From Pseudoscleropodium purum (Eukaryota; Streptophyta; Bryopsida; Hypnales; Brachytheciaceae): a stretch of 64,000 bases of DNA. Of this stretch, positions 1 to 11,585 are shown piece by piece; within the stretch, counting starts at the first letter, position 1; each line of letters begins with the position of its first letter. The position numbers were made by a program, and so were the translations under genes. The stretch is from the NCBI GenBank assembly GCA_963969395.1, contig OZ017795.1, forward strand, positions 21,433,063 to 21,497,062. Direction: 5' to 3'. The notes beneath the pieces are model-generated. The model was not told the DNA's origin. It did no database searches and saw only the letters and a list, made by a program, of their open reading frames with translations.

Positions 1-340
1 AATTTTACCAATATAAACTAGACGAGAGAGCACAACTTTTCCAACAAGTTTTTATTGAATTCGGACATAGGATGCAAAAATGATAGCACTTTGAATTAGA
101 TGTCAAGACACGTTGGGTCCCCTTCGATGATGAGGGGTTGATAACTTATGTAGACAATATCCAAATGCCACATTCTTCGGTGTGTTGGAACCTCCTTTCA
201 CTTGTCAACATGAACATATGAAAATCTGACTAGTTTAGGAATAGCAATTAGGCTCAATAGCAATAAAGTGGCGATTTGGAGAGTACCTACTTTATATAAA
301 ATGTTGAAATTCACTATGAATTTCAACTTCATTCATTCAA
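1..340. other. AT-rich intergenic DNA, nothing recognised
   Basis: No convincing open frame, RNA gene or clear repeat end is visible. The tandem repeat array begins at its right edge. Confidence 0.5.
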
Positions 341-1345
341 TCTAGTGTGCCCTATATAGTTGCCATAGTCAAATTAAAATTAAAAGTCATTTTCTGATTT
401 CCTAATTCATAAAAACTTTGAAATTCAATAACTTTCATGTCGTAGGTCATAATACTACAAAACCTAAAAGCCCATGTATCCCTCCATCCTAAGGGCTTTC
501 CAACAATACTAAGAATGTGACTGGAGGACGCATGGACATAGAGATCTCAATAAAACAAACAAACAAAACAAACAACCTATTTTAAGGTATTTATCGATTG
601 GAACTAGTGTGTCCCTTGTTGTTGCCATGGTCAAAATAAAAGTAAAAATCATTTTTTAATTTTCTTATTCATAATTTTTTTTTAATTCAATAACTTTCAT
701 GTTGTAGCTTAGAATGCCATGAAATAAAGCATGTGTACCCTTCCTTGCTGAGGGCTTTCCAATGATACCGAGAATATAACCATAGGATGTACAATCAAGG
801 AAATTTCAATGTAACAAACAAACAAAAACAAAACAGACAACCTATCTTAATGTATGGATTATTATGCCTTATGCCATTGCCACAACCAAAATAAAAGTAA
901 AAGCAATTTTGTAAATTTTTTAATCCATTAAAATTAAAACTTTGAAATTCAATAATTCAAATTTTTAATTAAAAAATCTATAATTTCTACACTATAGGTC
1001 TAAATGCCATGAAATTGGCATGAATAGAAAGCTTTATCTATGAAGTAATGCAAAGACTTTGTTTCATGGCATTTTGACAAGCAATGCAAAAGTTATGAAT
1101 TTTTCAAAATAAAGGATGATTTAATTCTATTTTTTGATTCATAAAAACTTTGAAATTCAATAACTTTTGCATTGTAAGTTGAAACACCACAAAACAAAAT
1201 CTATGCATCCTTTCGAGCAAAGAGCTTTCAAGCAATACCAAGAATGCCACCGGATGCCTTATGGTTTGTTAGATCTCAATGTATTAAACAAAACAAAACA
1301 ACTTAATTTAAGGGTATTGATTGGATTGGTACTCCCAAACAAAAA
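341..1345 (+). repeat. Tandem array of a ~260-bp AT-rich repeat, 3-4 degenerate units
   Basis: Units start near 341, 604 and 862, with a partial unit from about 1129. Each full unit begins with a 'ctagtgtgycc...gttgccatrgtcaaa' block. A 'cataaaaactttgaaattcaataacttt' core follows, then a 'gggctttccaa' block, and the unit closes with 'gatctcaat' plus a short CAAAC/AAAAC-rich tract. No coding capacity is seen. Other copies occur inverted at about 6715-6905 and direct at about 32464-32705, so the family is dispersed as well as tandem. It may derive from a non-autonomous transposon. I could not identify terminal repeats. Confidence 0.75.
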
Positions 1346-1784
1346 TTTGTAAGGGATAGTCCACTCTTCTATCGACCATTTAAGAGCTGATTGCCTTTTG
1401 GGGGAAGATATATTCTTTGGAACAATTTTTCGGAAATTTTCATAGGAAGCATAATGGAATTGGCATCTAATCCAAGTCTTTTCTTATTTTTTGGATCTTT
1501 ATGGAATTAGTTACAAACTTTTGAAGTTGAAATACAATGGTCACTAAAAACAACTACACCACTTCTTTGAATGTACATTTTTGGTGCATTGAAGAAAGTG
1601 AAATGTACTTGTGTATCATGATCACTATTAGAGCAACCTAGTGTACTTTACTATGGGTTGAATTCTCAACACATGTAGTCAAAATAATTCAAATATTTTT
1701 TGCAATGAAGGTGATAAGTAAATTATAGGGGTATCTACTTGAATAGAAGTTTGTTTGTGATTGGATTACTAATCCCTAAAGGTC
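1346..1784. other. AT-rich spacer, nothing recognised
   Basis: Non-coding AT-rich DNA between the tandem array and the palindromic repeat. No motif could be supported. Confidence 0.4.
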
Positions 1785-2440
1785 AGAGACTATGTTTTCA
1801 CCAAAAACACTCTAAAATTGTCATTTCTAATACAAGCACCAAATTTTAAATGGAAAACATTTTTAGACACATGTAACCATAGGATATTGTAGTAACCTTG
1901 TTTGAAAACATGTGGAAATTCTTTTAGAAACTTCCACCATTTAGATTGCAAGATAATAGCATTTGAAGTGACAAGTTTCCTTTTTTTGGTGTTGCAGAAA
2001 TTCGGGCAGATGCACTTCAAAAGGTCATATTTATATGAAAAAATGTCCAAAATGGTGGTTACTCTTTAAATTCATTTTTCAAATCAAGTTGGTTATATGC
2101 TTGAAAAATTCTAGATCATTTGGAATCATACAACATATAAGAAAAAAATAGTAAGTAGAAAGGAGTAGAGAATGATTCAAAAAATACTAAATCGTTAACA
2201 ATTTATTTATGGAATTGGAAAATGCCAATTCCAATGGTTGTAATGTTGTAATAAACAATCTATTCCCAATATTTTTATTTTTTTCCAAAAATATTGAAAA
2301 TTGAGTTAAATAAAGGACTTCAAAGTTTATTTTAGGGATTCTATAACAACTTGTACACTCCAACAAACTAATTTTCCTCATAACTTTTGACTCACTAATC
2401 AAAATGGAATGATTTCAAAGCTTTCCACACACACACACAC

Positions 2441-2508
<68 letters not shown>

Positions 2509-2740
2509 AGAGAACCAGTTTCAAATTTTAATTCTTAAGAAAATGATTTTTAAAGAAGTTTTTTTTATTGCCTGGGCTACTTGTCAAGTAATGAAAAGTA
2601 TATATCATACAATAACTTTTTAACCACAAAGTCAAAAGTTATGAAAATTGTTGGGCCTTAAAGAAACTCCTCAAACACATGTTGTATTAGAATTTCAAAG
2701 AAAAAAAATAAAAACTCCATTCATAGTGAGTTGCCCAAAT
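1785..2740 (+). repeat. Dispersed repeat, copy 1 (left arm of a large palindrome)
   Basis: This stretch matches 12395-13165 in the same orientation, starting with 'gactatrttttcaccaaaa' and running through 'atgaaaaaatgtccaaaatgg' to 'catacaataactttttaac'. Its right part (from about 2130) also pairs, inverted, with 2945-3440. Short open frames occur in both direct copies but are not conserved as protein, so I treat them as chance. The copy is interrupted by a CA then AT microsatellite at about 2428-2507. Confidence 0.75.
2441..2507. repeat. (AT)n microsatellite
   Basis: Uninterrupted AT dinucleotides of roughly 60 bp, preceded by a short (CA)n run. They sit inside the left palindrome arm and are absent from the copy at 12.4-13.2 kb, so they expanded after the copies separated. 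Confidence 0.9.
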
Positions 2741-2839
2741 TTTCTATATAGCCAAAAAACGCAATTTGGATGTTTAGGGGTTAAAGAATGTGATTCCTTC
2801 AAAAAATTTATATGATTTTGGCTTACATGGAAACATGAA

Positions 2840-3440
2840 GTGTGTTCTCAATCTCTCTCATTTTTGGTTTGGTCCATGTCCTTGAAATTCCTTTTTAATG
2901 CCTAAAAGACTAAACTATGTTTTGGGGGATATAATAATTTGGAGAGCTCACTATGAATGAAAATTTTATTTTCTTTGAAATTTTTCACAAAACATGTGGT
3001 TGAGGAGTAGCTTTAAGCTTCAACAATTTCATAACTTTAGAGTGCATGATTAAAAAGTTATTGTATGATGAGTAGTTTTTTCACAACCTAGGCACTCATG
3101 ACAGATCAAAAAAATTATTTGTTTTCATTGAAACTAGCTTTCTAGATTTATTTATGTTTAAAGACTTTGAATATTCCCATTTTAATTAATGAGATGAAAG
3201 TTATGGGGAGTTTTAGTTTGCAGGCAATTATGGGATCCCTACTTTTAAATAAATTTGAAGTCCCTTTATTAAACTAAATTTTCAATATTTAGAAAATAAT
3301 AAAAATTATGGGATGTAGATTATCTATTATAACATTACAACCATAGGCATTGACATTTTCAATTCCACAACTAAATTCTTAATAATTTTGTATTTTGAAT
3401 CATTTTGTACTTCTTTCTATGTACTATTTTTTTCAAGTAT
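2840..3440 (-). repeat. Right arm of the 1.3-kb imperfect palindrome
   Basis: Read on the minus strand, this arm matches 2130-2740: 'aaatttggagagctcactatgaatg' faces 'cattcatagtgagttgccc' in the left arm, and the block around 3300-3420 mirrors 2140-2340. The symmetry centre is near 2.83 kb. Arms are diverged and carry small indels. This is the structure of an old foldback element or of two copies inserted head to head. Confidence 0.7.
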
Positions 3441-4637
3441 AAATAGGAACCTCTTAAAAAAAATTATATGTATTTCCAAAATATTTCTCCAACGTATTAT
3501 AAAAAGTCCCAAGTTGTGGAATCCACACAATTTTTTAAGTAATTAAAATGTTTGAAAGGTGAAATCTAACCATCTTTGGGAAGAGATGAAAATACTTTGT
3601 TTTGAAACCCAAACATCATGATCTTGCAATTGATAAAGTTTCTTATTTTGAAATTTTAGGAGAGTGTATTCTAATAAATTAACTAAAGGATCCTACAGTT
3701 GGTTTTGCTTAGAAATAAATATACATGAAGATTTTGGCCTTGCTTTAGAGACTAGTATTTTGAAGCATTTTTGGACCTCGAAACTTAAAAGAACTTAAGG
3801 GGGGTAAATGATTTAAATTAGAGTGACTATTTTCTTCTAAGAAAAAAACACACTATCCTCATAATTTAAAGAAAGAGTTAACTTTAACTTCAAGACTAAT
3901 TTATATTATTTTCTTGTTGGTACTCCAATTGTATTTGCCTCATAAACTCAAAAAGTTCCTCACATTATGGAGAATAATTGGAAGTGTAGGGCATGGTAGG
4001 CACTTCTATGTCAAATATTATGCCATCATTTATCATATAAACATTTGACCTTGGTTCTAAACCCAAGGCTATATATATATCCAATTTGATTTTTTTCCTT
4101 GAAAACTTAAAGCAACCCAACTATTTAAAATTATTGTGTGAAGTTTCAATTTTAGAAATTGATATATAAATGGATTACAAAATGTTTTGTTGCAAGAAAA
4201 ACCTATTAATTTTGCACTAAAATATATGGAATAAAATGGAAGAATAAATTTTTTAAATCTTTTGGAAAAAAATGAAATTGAAAATATGTAGAAAATTGAA
4301 AAATTTACTAAAAAAAAGTACGCATAGGAAGAAAGATGAGAAGATATTGAACTCTAATAAAAATATGTGAACCTTGAAACAATACTAAGGAGGTTTTGTA
4401 TCCTTTCAAGAAGGGTTGTAGGATGAGAAACAAACTTTTTTTCATTCCTATTTTTGTAGGACTTCTTTGACTACATTTAAATTGAATGGTTCACTACTCT
4501 TTCATTGATTAATGTTTACTTTTCAAAAGAATAACAATGATTAAGCCACAAATCTCCCTTGTAGTGTTTTTTGACCACTTTTTATCTATACTCTTGATGT
4601 GAATTTTAGTCATAAAAAAATATGTTTTTTTGAATTT
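3441..4637. other. AT-rich intergenic DNA, nothing recognised
   Basis: No gene, RNA or bounded repeat could be supported in about 1.2 kb. Confidence 0.45.
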
Positions 4638-4640
4638 GAT

Positions 4641-5112
4641 CAACTAGAAGAAAAAGGTGTCATTAGAAGAGTTTTGGGGGGTCCAAAAGCCTGTTTTGGG
4701 CCTGTCCCTCCTCAGTTGTTCCCTGCAGTGAGGGGAACAGCTTGCTGTCAGAATTTTTTTTTTCATTAAAAAATAAAATAAAATATAGTCTTCAAATGCA
4801 AAAAAATAATTTATTTATTTTATTTTATTTTAAATAAATTTTGGTCAATGACGTAGCAAGGTCTCGGCCACGTCAGACTGTTGAGCCGAACCTGTCTTCT
4901 ACGTTCGCAAGTTGTGATAACTCGCAGGCATCCAGAGGCCCTCAAAATCTTCTAATGGTTTTAAGTACAATCCTAGTAGTATAATCCTATAAGTAATGAC
5001 CTTTCGGGGAGATTTTTAGTAAAATTTTATTAGAATTCTTTTTAAGAAGGTCATTACTTATAAGATTGTGCTACTAGGACTATACTTAAAAATACACCTT
5101 TTTCTTGTAGTG
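4641..5112. mobile_element. Non-autonomous CACTA (En/Spm-type) element with a nested hairpin
   Basis: The right end reads, on the minus strand, CACTACAAGAAAAAGGTGT, the typical plant CACTA terminal motif. The left end is a degenerate version, CAACTAGAAGAAAAAGGTGT. Both ends are flanked by GAT (4638-4640 and 5113-5115), the 3-bp target duplication expected for this superfamily. A second inverted pair lies just inside (about 4660-4682 and 4937-4960). The middle carries a GC-richer block (4680-4960). The right arm is split by a stem-loop at 4961-5093. No transposase is encoded, so movement would need an enzyme supplied elsewhere. Confidence 0.8.
4961..5093. repeat. Perfect-looking stem-loop with ~44-bp arms
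   Basis: The arm at about 4962-5003 ('tttaagtac...atgacctt') is the near-exact reverse complement of about 5046-5090 ('aaggtcattactt...acttaaa'), with a loop of roughly 40 bases. It lies inside the right subterminal region of the CACTA element and has no counterpart in the left arm, so it is probably a separate small insertion or part of an asymmetric end. Confidence 0.75.
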
Positions 5113-5115
5113 GAT

Positions 5116-6714
5116 TCCAACTAAAGCATTGAAGTTTATCAAGTATAATATAGACTTTAATTAGAAAGTTGAAAAAATATTCTTCAAATTCTATATTTTA
5201 TTGCAATTTGAACTTTTGACCTAAGACTATGGATTATTGATTTTTTAATTTTAGAATGACACAATATCTTTGGTTTATATCATGATGTTGGAGACTATAA
5301 TATACACCTATAGTTTTTGATTTTTTGAACATATCTTCTATTTCATATGAATTTTCTTCACTTTTTTTTTTTTGTTAATAATCAACAATAATCTCAAAAT
5401 TTTCACTAAAAATTAATTTTTTTAATAATTAGAAGATGTATGATTTCATCCAAGGATCATTCAAAAAAATCATTTGTATATAGTTGCAAAATAGTTGCAA
5501 ATAGAATGAAGGATTGCAAGGCTTGAATTTGTGGTTAGAGGTCCATCTTTTTAGGGTTAAAATCATTCTTTAAGAAAATAAAAATTTTGGTGTTATTTTT
5601 TTGAAATTAATAGGAAGTTTAAAATTTTAAATGGAGACTTTGCAACTTGACTTTTTTTGCTCAACTAATTAAAATTTGAAAAAATAATAATTAATGATCC
5701 TAGTTCAAAGAATCTTTTTTTCAAATTTCCTTTAGAAGATTGAATTTCTATCATGAAGATAGAATCTTAAAAACTGTTTTTTAAATCTATCCTAGAGGTG
5801 AACTTTCATCTTTCAAACTTTTTTTTTTGAATAATTGTTTGTCCTACAATTGATTTTTTTATATTTGAGAAAAAATTGGAATATATGATGTCATTTAAAA
5901 AAATGAATATTTTATACTCATTTTAAAAATCTCCTTCATCTTCTTCTTTTTCAAAAAGTTAAATAAATTAATAAAAAATACTAAATTCCTAATAATTCAA
6001 GAAAAATAAAAACTATTAAAAGCATTCTTATGTACTCAAGGTTTTGATCCTATCCATCCAAATAAAACATCTTTTAAAATTGTCCTAAGATTGACCATTT
6101 GACCATTTAAAAAAAAGTTTTTACCAAAGATTTTTAAACACATATCTTTTGTACATAAAATTTGAATGAAATATTAGATAGTGCTTTGGAATCATCTTAG
6201 AAGATAAATTAGAAAGAAAGATCAACACACTCAGTTTTTTTTTAGAAGATTGAATAGTTTTTTTGGAGTACATTCAAAGTTTACTAGTATACGATAAGGT
6301 AGACAACTTGAAATTCACAAAAATGAACTACTCCACAAAAATGGAATCCCCCAAAGTTGTTTTGATAAATGAGTCTATTTTTTGAGTGAATTTATGATTC
6401 TTTGAATCCTTTTGCACTACAATGATGGAAAGTGCAAAAATTGGAATTTAGAAAAAATTAACTTCACTTTTCTAAACTCCATTTTTCATTGACTTAGGTG
6501 AAATAACCAAAATTGTCAAAATAGGCAAGTTAGTTTACTCATAGGCCCTTTTTTCCTCTAAGATAAGAACATTTATGTAGTATCAGTAATTCAAAAATAT
6601 GAATAAATAATTATTATTTTTTGAATAAGACATGTAATTGTTGTAGATTTCAAGGGAGAACTCCCTTGGCCATAAAAACTGTCATATAGATTGATTCTAA
6701 TATCCCAAATTAGT
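5116..6714. other. AT-rich intergenic DNA, nothing recognised
   Basis: About 1.6 kb of very AT-rich sequence with homopolymer runs and no supportable feature. Confidence 0.45.
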
Positions 6715-6905
6715 GAATCAATAGTCAACCAATCTATACCTTAAAGGATGTTGGTTGTATTGTTTTGTTTGATACAATGAGATTGTTTGGATAGTGTGTC
6801 TAGTGTTCATGTTCTTGGTTGCATAAGAAAGGTGCATACACTTTGTTTCATGGTGTTCCAATTCATACTAGAAAATGTATTGAATTTTGAAGTTTTTTGA
6901 ATTTA
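6715..6905 (-). repeat. Inverted dispersed copy of the ~260-bp repeat
   Basis: On the minus strand this carries the family's blocks in order: 'aaaacttcaaaattcaata', then a 'caccatgaaacaaagtg' block, then 'ctcattgtatcaaacaaaac' and 'taaggtata...attgg'. It matches the tandem array at 341-1345. It ends only about 300 bp before the GC-rich WDL promoter. Confidence 0.6.
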
Positions 6906-7395
6906 AAGATTAGAAATGAATTTTCATTTCATTATATATAATGTGACCACAGCATATGGCACACAACACACAAAGTTAGTCTGAATTAAGTATGAGAATG
7001 GTTTTATTGCACTTTCGAGGACACTTTCAATAAAAGTGTAGCCAGGTCTGAGGAATGGCTACATGGACGGTTAAGGATCTTTTCCATTTTTTTTCCTGCA
7101 AATTTCATGTTTCCTTAGCCCAATGGCATGGAATACCCCCAAAATGAATACTTTGCAATACTCCCCGAAGTCTGTTCCGTGCACTTGGAAGTCGCCCATT
7201 GGACCAGCAGCTCCCTTCTTGTAGCCTTGGAGTCCGTCCTTCCTCAAGACTTGGCCAAGTCTCCCAGGCCGAGCCCCCCGGAGCTTCTGCACAAACTCCC
7301 AAGCCCCCATGTGAACGCCCTCCCCAACCTGTACGCCACGCGAACATCCCCGCCCACGTCCCGGTCGCTCGGCTTCGCAACCTGCGCCCCCCAGC

Positions 7396-7404
7396 TATAA
7401 AAAG
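7396..7404 (+). promoter_or_regulatory. Candidate TATA box of the WDL-like gene
   Basis: The motif tataaaaag lies in a sharply GC-rich stretch (7190-7480) and would place the transcription start near 7425-7435. Transcription would then begin just ahead of a GA-rich tract in a ~900-base leader. Confidence 0.6.
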
Positions 7405-7427
7405 CACATGTTTCCACGACGGATCAG

Positions 7428-8348
7428 GCGCACAAGCAGCCGAAGAGCGCCACCCGGGAGTGCTGGCACCCAAACACACAGGTCGAGCAAGCTCTTGAGA
7501 GAGAGAGAGAGACAGAGAGAGAAAGAACAGTAAGGGCGCGTCTCTTTCTTCGACTGGAGCATCGTGGATGCGCTAGGGCGCGGGTGTATCTCAGGCCGAA
7601 GCAGGGCGCCTGGTTTTCGGCGGAGCTTCGATCTCCCCAGGCGATCTCAGTGGTGAAGTGAATTGCTCAGTTTCTTGCTGCAGATCGAAGGTAGAACTTG
7701 TTGGAGCCATTGCGATATGTTTAGACTCGATCTGCGACCTTTTATTTGTAGATCATCTATGGTTGCGAGTTCAGTGTGGTGAGAATTTGGGATTGGGTTG
7801 TGCAGTTTCCTGGACTGGAGTGTGTAGTGAGTGCGTTGACGTTGTCGTCGTCGTAGCTTCAGATTGAGGTGAGGGGTTCGTTACGTGGATTGATCTTCAC
7901 TTGGAGCTTCTGTGGTGGTTGGGTTCCAAGAGTCACCGACCTTCAGTTCTCATGGTTTTCTGTCATTTTTCGTGGTACGATGGATTGTGATCGAGATGTT
8001 GGCTAGAGGGTTTTGAGCAATGTTGAGGTCGTTGCTTCATTTAATAATGTAATCTTGAAGAGTTGGACGTACAAGATCATGGAAGTCGTGAGGTGCTTGT
8101 TTGTCTGAGCACAAGCTCGCTATTTTGATGATCTTCTTGTGATCGATCTGACTGTTAATGATAACCGAGTCCAAAGTGATATACTGAACGCGTTGTTGAT
8201 TTGATTAAACGCTATCAGAAATCTGAATCGCTGGTTGGCGTTGGATTGGGGGATATAGAGCAGCAGAGCTATGATCCCCTGTCGTTGGAGAGTTGCTAGT
8301 TTCCGTGGGAGTTGAGGGACAAACGCATTGAGTTCGTAAGCGGCCGTG
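7428..8348 (+). other. Long 5' leader of the WDL-like gene, probably with an intron
   Basis: About 900 bases separate the candidate TATA box from the initiator ATG. Several ATGs lie in between, and a good donor-like site (AAG|GTAGAA, about 7690) is present, so a 5' UTR intron is likely. I could not choose the acceptor. No convincing upstream protein is encoded. Confidence 0.4.
7497..7526 (+). repeat. GA-rich tract in the predicted leader
   Basis: About 30 bases of GAGAGA with one C, just downstream of the inferred start. GA tracts in 5' leaders of plant genes are commonly bound by BPC/GAGA-type factors. That role is inference here. Confidence 0.6.
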
Positions 8349-10163
8349 ATGGGGCAAGAGGACGCGTCCAACGGCCGCACCCTTAAACCGAAGCGATTTG
8401 ACGATGAAGACGCCGACTTCCCTGAATTCGAGTTTCCTGTGGGCGACGCGACGCACACCACCCTCCCCGAACAGGAAGAGAATGGCGTGGCCACTGTGCT
8501 TCTCCGAGCCCATATCAGCGAGTCTCCGAAAAAGATGCCACTCGCAATCCTTGAAAACGGTGGCCGCGTGACAGCGCGCCTCTCCGAACCTCCGGAAGCA
8601 ACCCAACCCGAAACAAGCAAGCACGTCTTGGCCGAGTCGGAGTCCAGGATTCCGATCCCAGTTCCAGCGTCGTCCGCGCCGCAGCGGAAGGTCTTGTCTC
8701 CGAATCCTTCCTTCAAGAGCCTGGTGACGCTTCTCGGGGAGCCGCCCAAGGTTCGAAGGTCTACGAGCGTGGAACGCAGGGAAGCGAATGGGGAGTTCTC
8801 TAAAGAGGACGATCGGAATGGGGATTCATCGGGGAGCGACAGCAAGGGGACGCTTTCCACGCCGTCTAGTAAGAGATTGAACAGCATTCTGTCCCGAGTG
8901 AGCGCGAAAGTGGCCGCGCAAGCGGCTGATTCTGGATCCAGGACGCCGGAACGCGTGACGAGTGCGCTCAGCGTGAACGTGCTGGTGGAGAAATTCGCCG
9001 CCGGCGTGCGGCCGGGGTCGCCGCGCACCGGCCCTAGGAACCTTACCAGCCCTCGACGTGTGATGGCGGATCGTTCGCGGTCACCAACCCCTCGTCAATT
9101 ACAAGAGTCGCGCCCCGTGACGCCCAGGCCGCTCTCGAGCCCGCGACGGGGAAGTCTTGCGGAGCGATCCGTGTCACCCGTGCCGTCACGTTCATGGAAG
9201 GATTCCGTTTACAGCGACATGTCCAAGGACCGCCGACCCAGTTTCTCGAACCCAGGTCAGAAGCCTTTGCGCCACGCCAACTAGTTCTCTAACTTCTCTA
9301 TCTTGAGTTCTCCAGTTTTCATTATTGGGGATTCAGAGTCGGTGGACAATGTGATATATATGGTCATGTTGTCATTCACCAGCTGATACTCACTTCAAGG
9401 AGATCATATCTGATTGTTGATTTCGAAGATGTGAACCTATTTCCCACTTTCTAGGGCCTCTTTTCCATCATTGTAAGCCCTGCAGTTTTGATTTAAAATT
9501 GGCAACAAGGGAATGTAATGTCATACACTGAACTCTCGCTGCATGCAACCAGGTCCAGCCACATCCTCCCCCCCACGCTTCCTGACGCCCACTCAAGCCG
9601 CGGCTTTAAAAACTGTGGCGAGTCCGAACGCGAAGGCTTCCCAGTTCACCACCGTGTTCGGCATCACGACCCCCGTGAAGCACCCTACCCCGTCTGTCCT
9701 CAAGACCACTTCCACCGTCTCCAAGACCAGCCCCACGATCACCAAACCCGCGGGGTTCAACTTCCGCACCGACGAGCGCGCAGAGCGACGCCGCGACTTC
9801 TACTCCAAGCTGGAGGAGCGGTTGAAAGTGAAGGAGGAGGAGCGCCGACGCGCTGAACTGAAGTTGCTGGAGGAGAAGGAGTGGCAACTGCGGGAGCTTC
9901 GGAAAAGTTTGGCGTACAAGGCGAATCCCGTCCCTCGGTTCTACCAAGAGCCTGCTCCCGCACCGGCTGAGATTCGGAAGATTGCGCCCACGCGAGCCAA
10001 GTCGCCGAACTTCACGACGCCGCGACGCAGGGATAGCTGTCCTGCGAGCACCGCGAGTGAGCCTGGGCGGCTGAGCCCGTTGCGTAGTACGCGCTCGCTC
10101 TCGCGCTCGGAGAGCCTCAAGTCGTCGTTGCCGAAGCCCAAGCTACCCTTTCGACCTGTTTAG
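8349..10163 (+). CDS. WDL: WVD2/WDL-family TPX2-domain microtubule-associated protein, two exons
   Basis: Exons are 8349-9255 and 9553-10163. The 297-nt intron is flanked by CCAG|GTCAG and CCAG|GTCC and restores one frame, giving 505 aa. The ATG is at 8349; the GTG before it is not a eukaryotic start. Exon 2 carries the TPX2 C-terminal (KLEEK-type) region at about residues 371-437: FNFRTDERAERR, FYSKLEERL, a charged helix, then LRKSLAYKANPVPRFYQEP. This is the hallmark of WAVE-DAMPENED2-like proteins, which bind and bundle cortical microtubules and influence cell elongation. The rest is basic, Ser/Pro/Arg-rich and probably disordered, with many SPR/TPR phospho-type sites. Arabidopsis members are often shorter, so the long N-terminal half is notable. 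Family assignment is firm; orthology to one WDL is not. Confidence 0.9.
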
Positions 10164-10640
10164 GAGAGACAATCGTTGTGTCTATCGACATTAGTGGAAG
10201 TCTGAACTCTCACTCTGATCTCGACAAGCAAGCAAGCACACTTGGATTGCAACATTTTGGAGCTCTTGGGACATGTCTGTTTAGTTGTGTCTATCGACAT
10301 TCGTGGAAAAGCTTTTTGCTTGCGCTCCGATTGCAAGGATTAAATCGTGGTGAACTTAGCAGGGACCTGGTGACGGTAGCGTCTCTGCGAATTATCAAGT
10401 GATCTATGCAACTAGATTTTTTGGAGCTATCGGTGATGAACACCCCAATCACAAAAACATAAACATTTTTCAGTGGCAAATAGGAATGCAATGATTTTTC
10501 AGGTTTGATGCCATGATTTCCTGGTGCGAAGCTCGGGCCACTTGTAGAGTGCACCATTCACTAACAATGATAATTTTAAACAGCCTGTTACTTAAGAGCT
10601 CTCCCTTGCATTTTGCACGTCATTTGTAAAGTTCTGGCTG
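10164..10640 (+). other. 3' flank / probable 3' UTR of the WDL-like gene with a short duplication
   Basis: A 25-base segment beginning gttgtgtctatcgacatt occurs at 10175-10199 and again at 10284-10308 with one mismatch. Both copies are preceded by 'ctgtttag', which in the first copy contains the stop codon. The transcript end is not determinable. A tgtaaa motif at about 10624 is one candidate poly(A) signal. Confidence 0.45.
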
Positions 10641-11340
10641 CTTCACCTGCTCTCATTCTTGTGAACTACTGTTTGTTGCCAGAGATGAATCTCCTTGCTG
10701 AGGCAATGCTGAATTGCTGATGGATGATCGTTATGAAATCGTGGGACGCTGATAATTTCAGTTGAGCGTTGGATGCAAGAGCGTTTGAAATACAGAATGA
10801 CAAACATTTTCATTTAATAAAAAAACATTCTTACTAAATGGAAGCGCAGTAGCTTAGTTTTTGAATCTCTTCATCTGTTCCATTCCATTCCACTTGTTTT
10901 CCTTGTCAAATGTAGAAATTTGAATATCTTGCCCCCATTGGTAAATACTTTGAAATTCACTTTCAATGATAAAAATTTGAAATTCTAATTACAAACTGAT
11001 GTAGAGGCAGAAGTCCATTCAGTAGGGTAAATTTTGGTGTGCATTGAAGATGACGTCAACTCTATGGTGCAAGATGTTGTAGCCAATTACAAATTCCTAA
11101 GTATTCCTCTATTCAGTCCAACAGCGCCCATTAAGATACGTAATGTATTCGTTACTGATACATTTGAACTTTTTGTATGGTCATAATGGGGACTTCCATA
11201 CGGTGACATAAATAGTCACATGTCACAAATAAAAAACGTTGGTATTCTGTACCTTGTCGATAACCAATTAATAAACAGTGGAACATCAAATTCAATGGTA
11301 AAAAAGAAAGTGACATTCAAGCATCGGCGGACATGCAACT
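10641..11340. other. AT-rich intergenic DNA, nothing recognised
   Basis: No supportable gene or repeat boundary in this stretch. Confidence 0.4.
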
Positions 11341-11585
11341 CTGTTAGTAATAGTTGTTTGAATACACTATAGTATTGTGGTACGTACAGGTTACCAATTG
11401 CCGATAATTTCTCAGATACTGTAACTAATAATTGTTACAATTCAGTCTTTACAGTATTGTACAGATAATCAATTTTCGAGAATATTTCTCAGATAAGAAA
11501 TAATTGTTTGAATTCACTTCGTTATTGCAGTAAGTACAGATTACATATCACTAAGAAAATTTCTCAGATAATGATCATTCCCTGT
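11341..11585. repeat. Three degenerate tandem units of ~77-85 bp
   Basis: Each unit ends in ttctcagata (11409, 11486, 11571) and contains versions of 'aataattgtt...aattca' and 'gtacagatta'. Divergence is substantial. No coding capacity. Confidence 0.6.

Noticed and set aside
7071..7498. Overlapping frames on both strands upstream of the WDL TATA box
   Set aside because: GC-rich promoter sequence. None has recognisable motifs and they overlap each other.
8120..9028. 302-codon minus-strand frame
   Set aside because: Antisense shadow of WDL exon 1, which has the domain-bearing continuation and proper splice sites.
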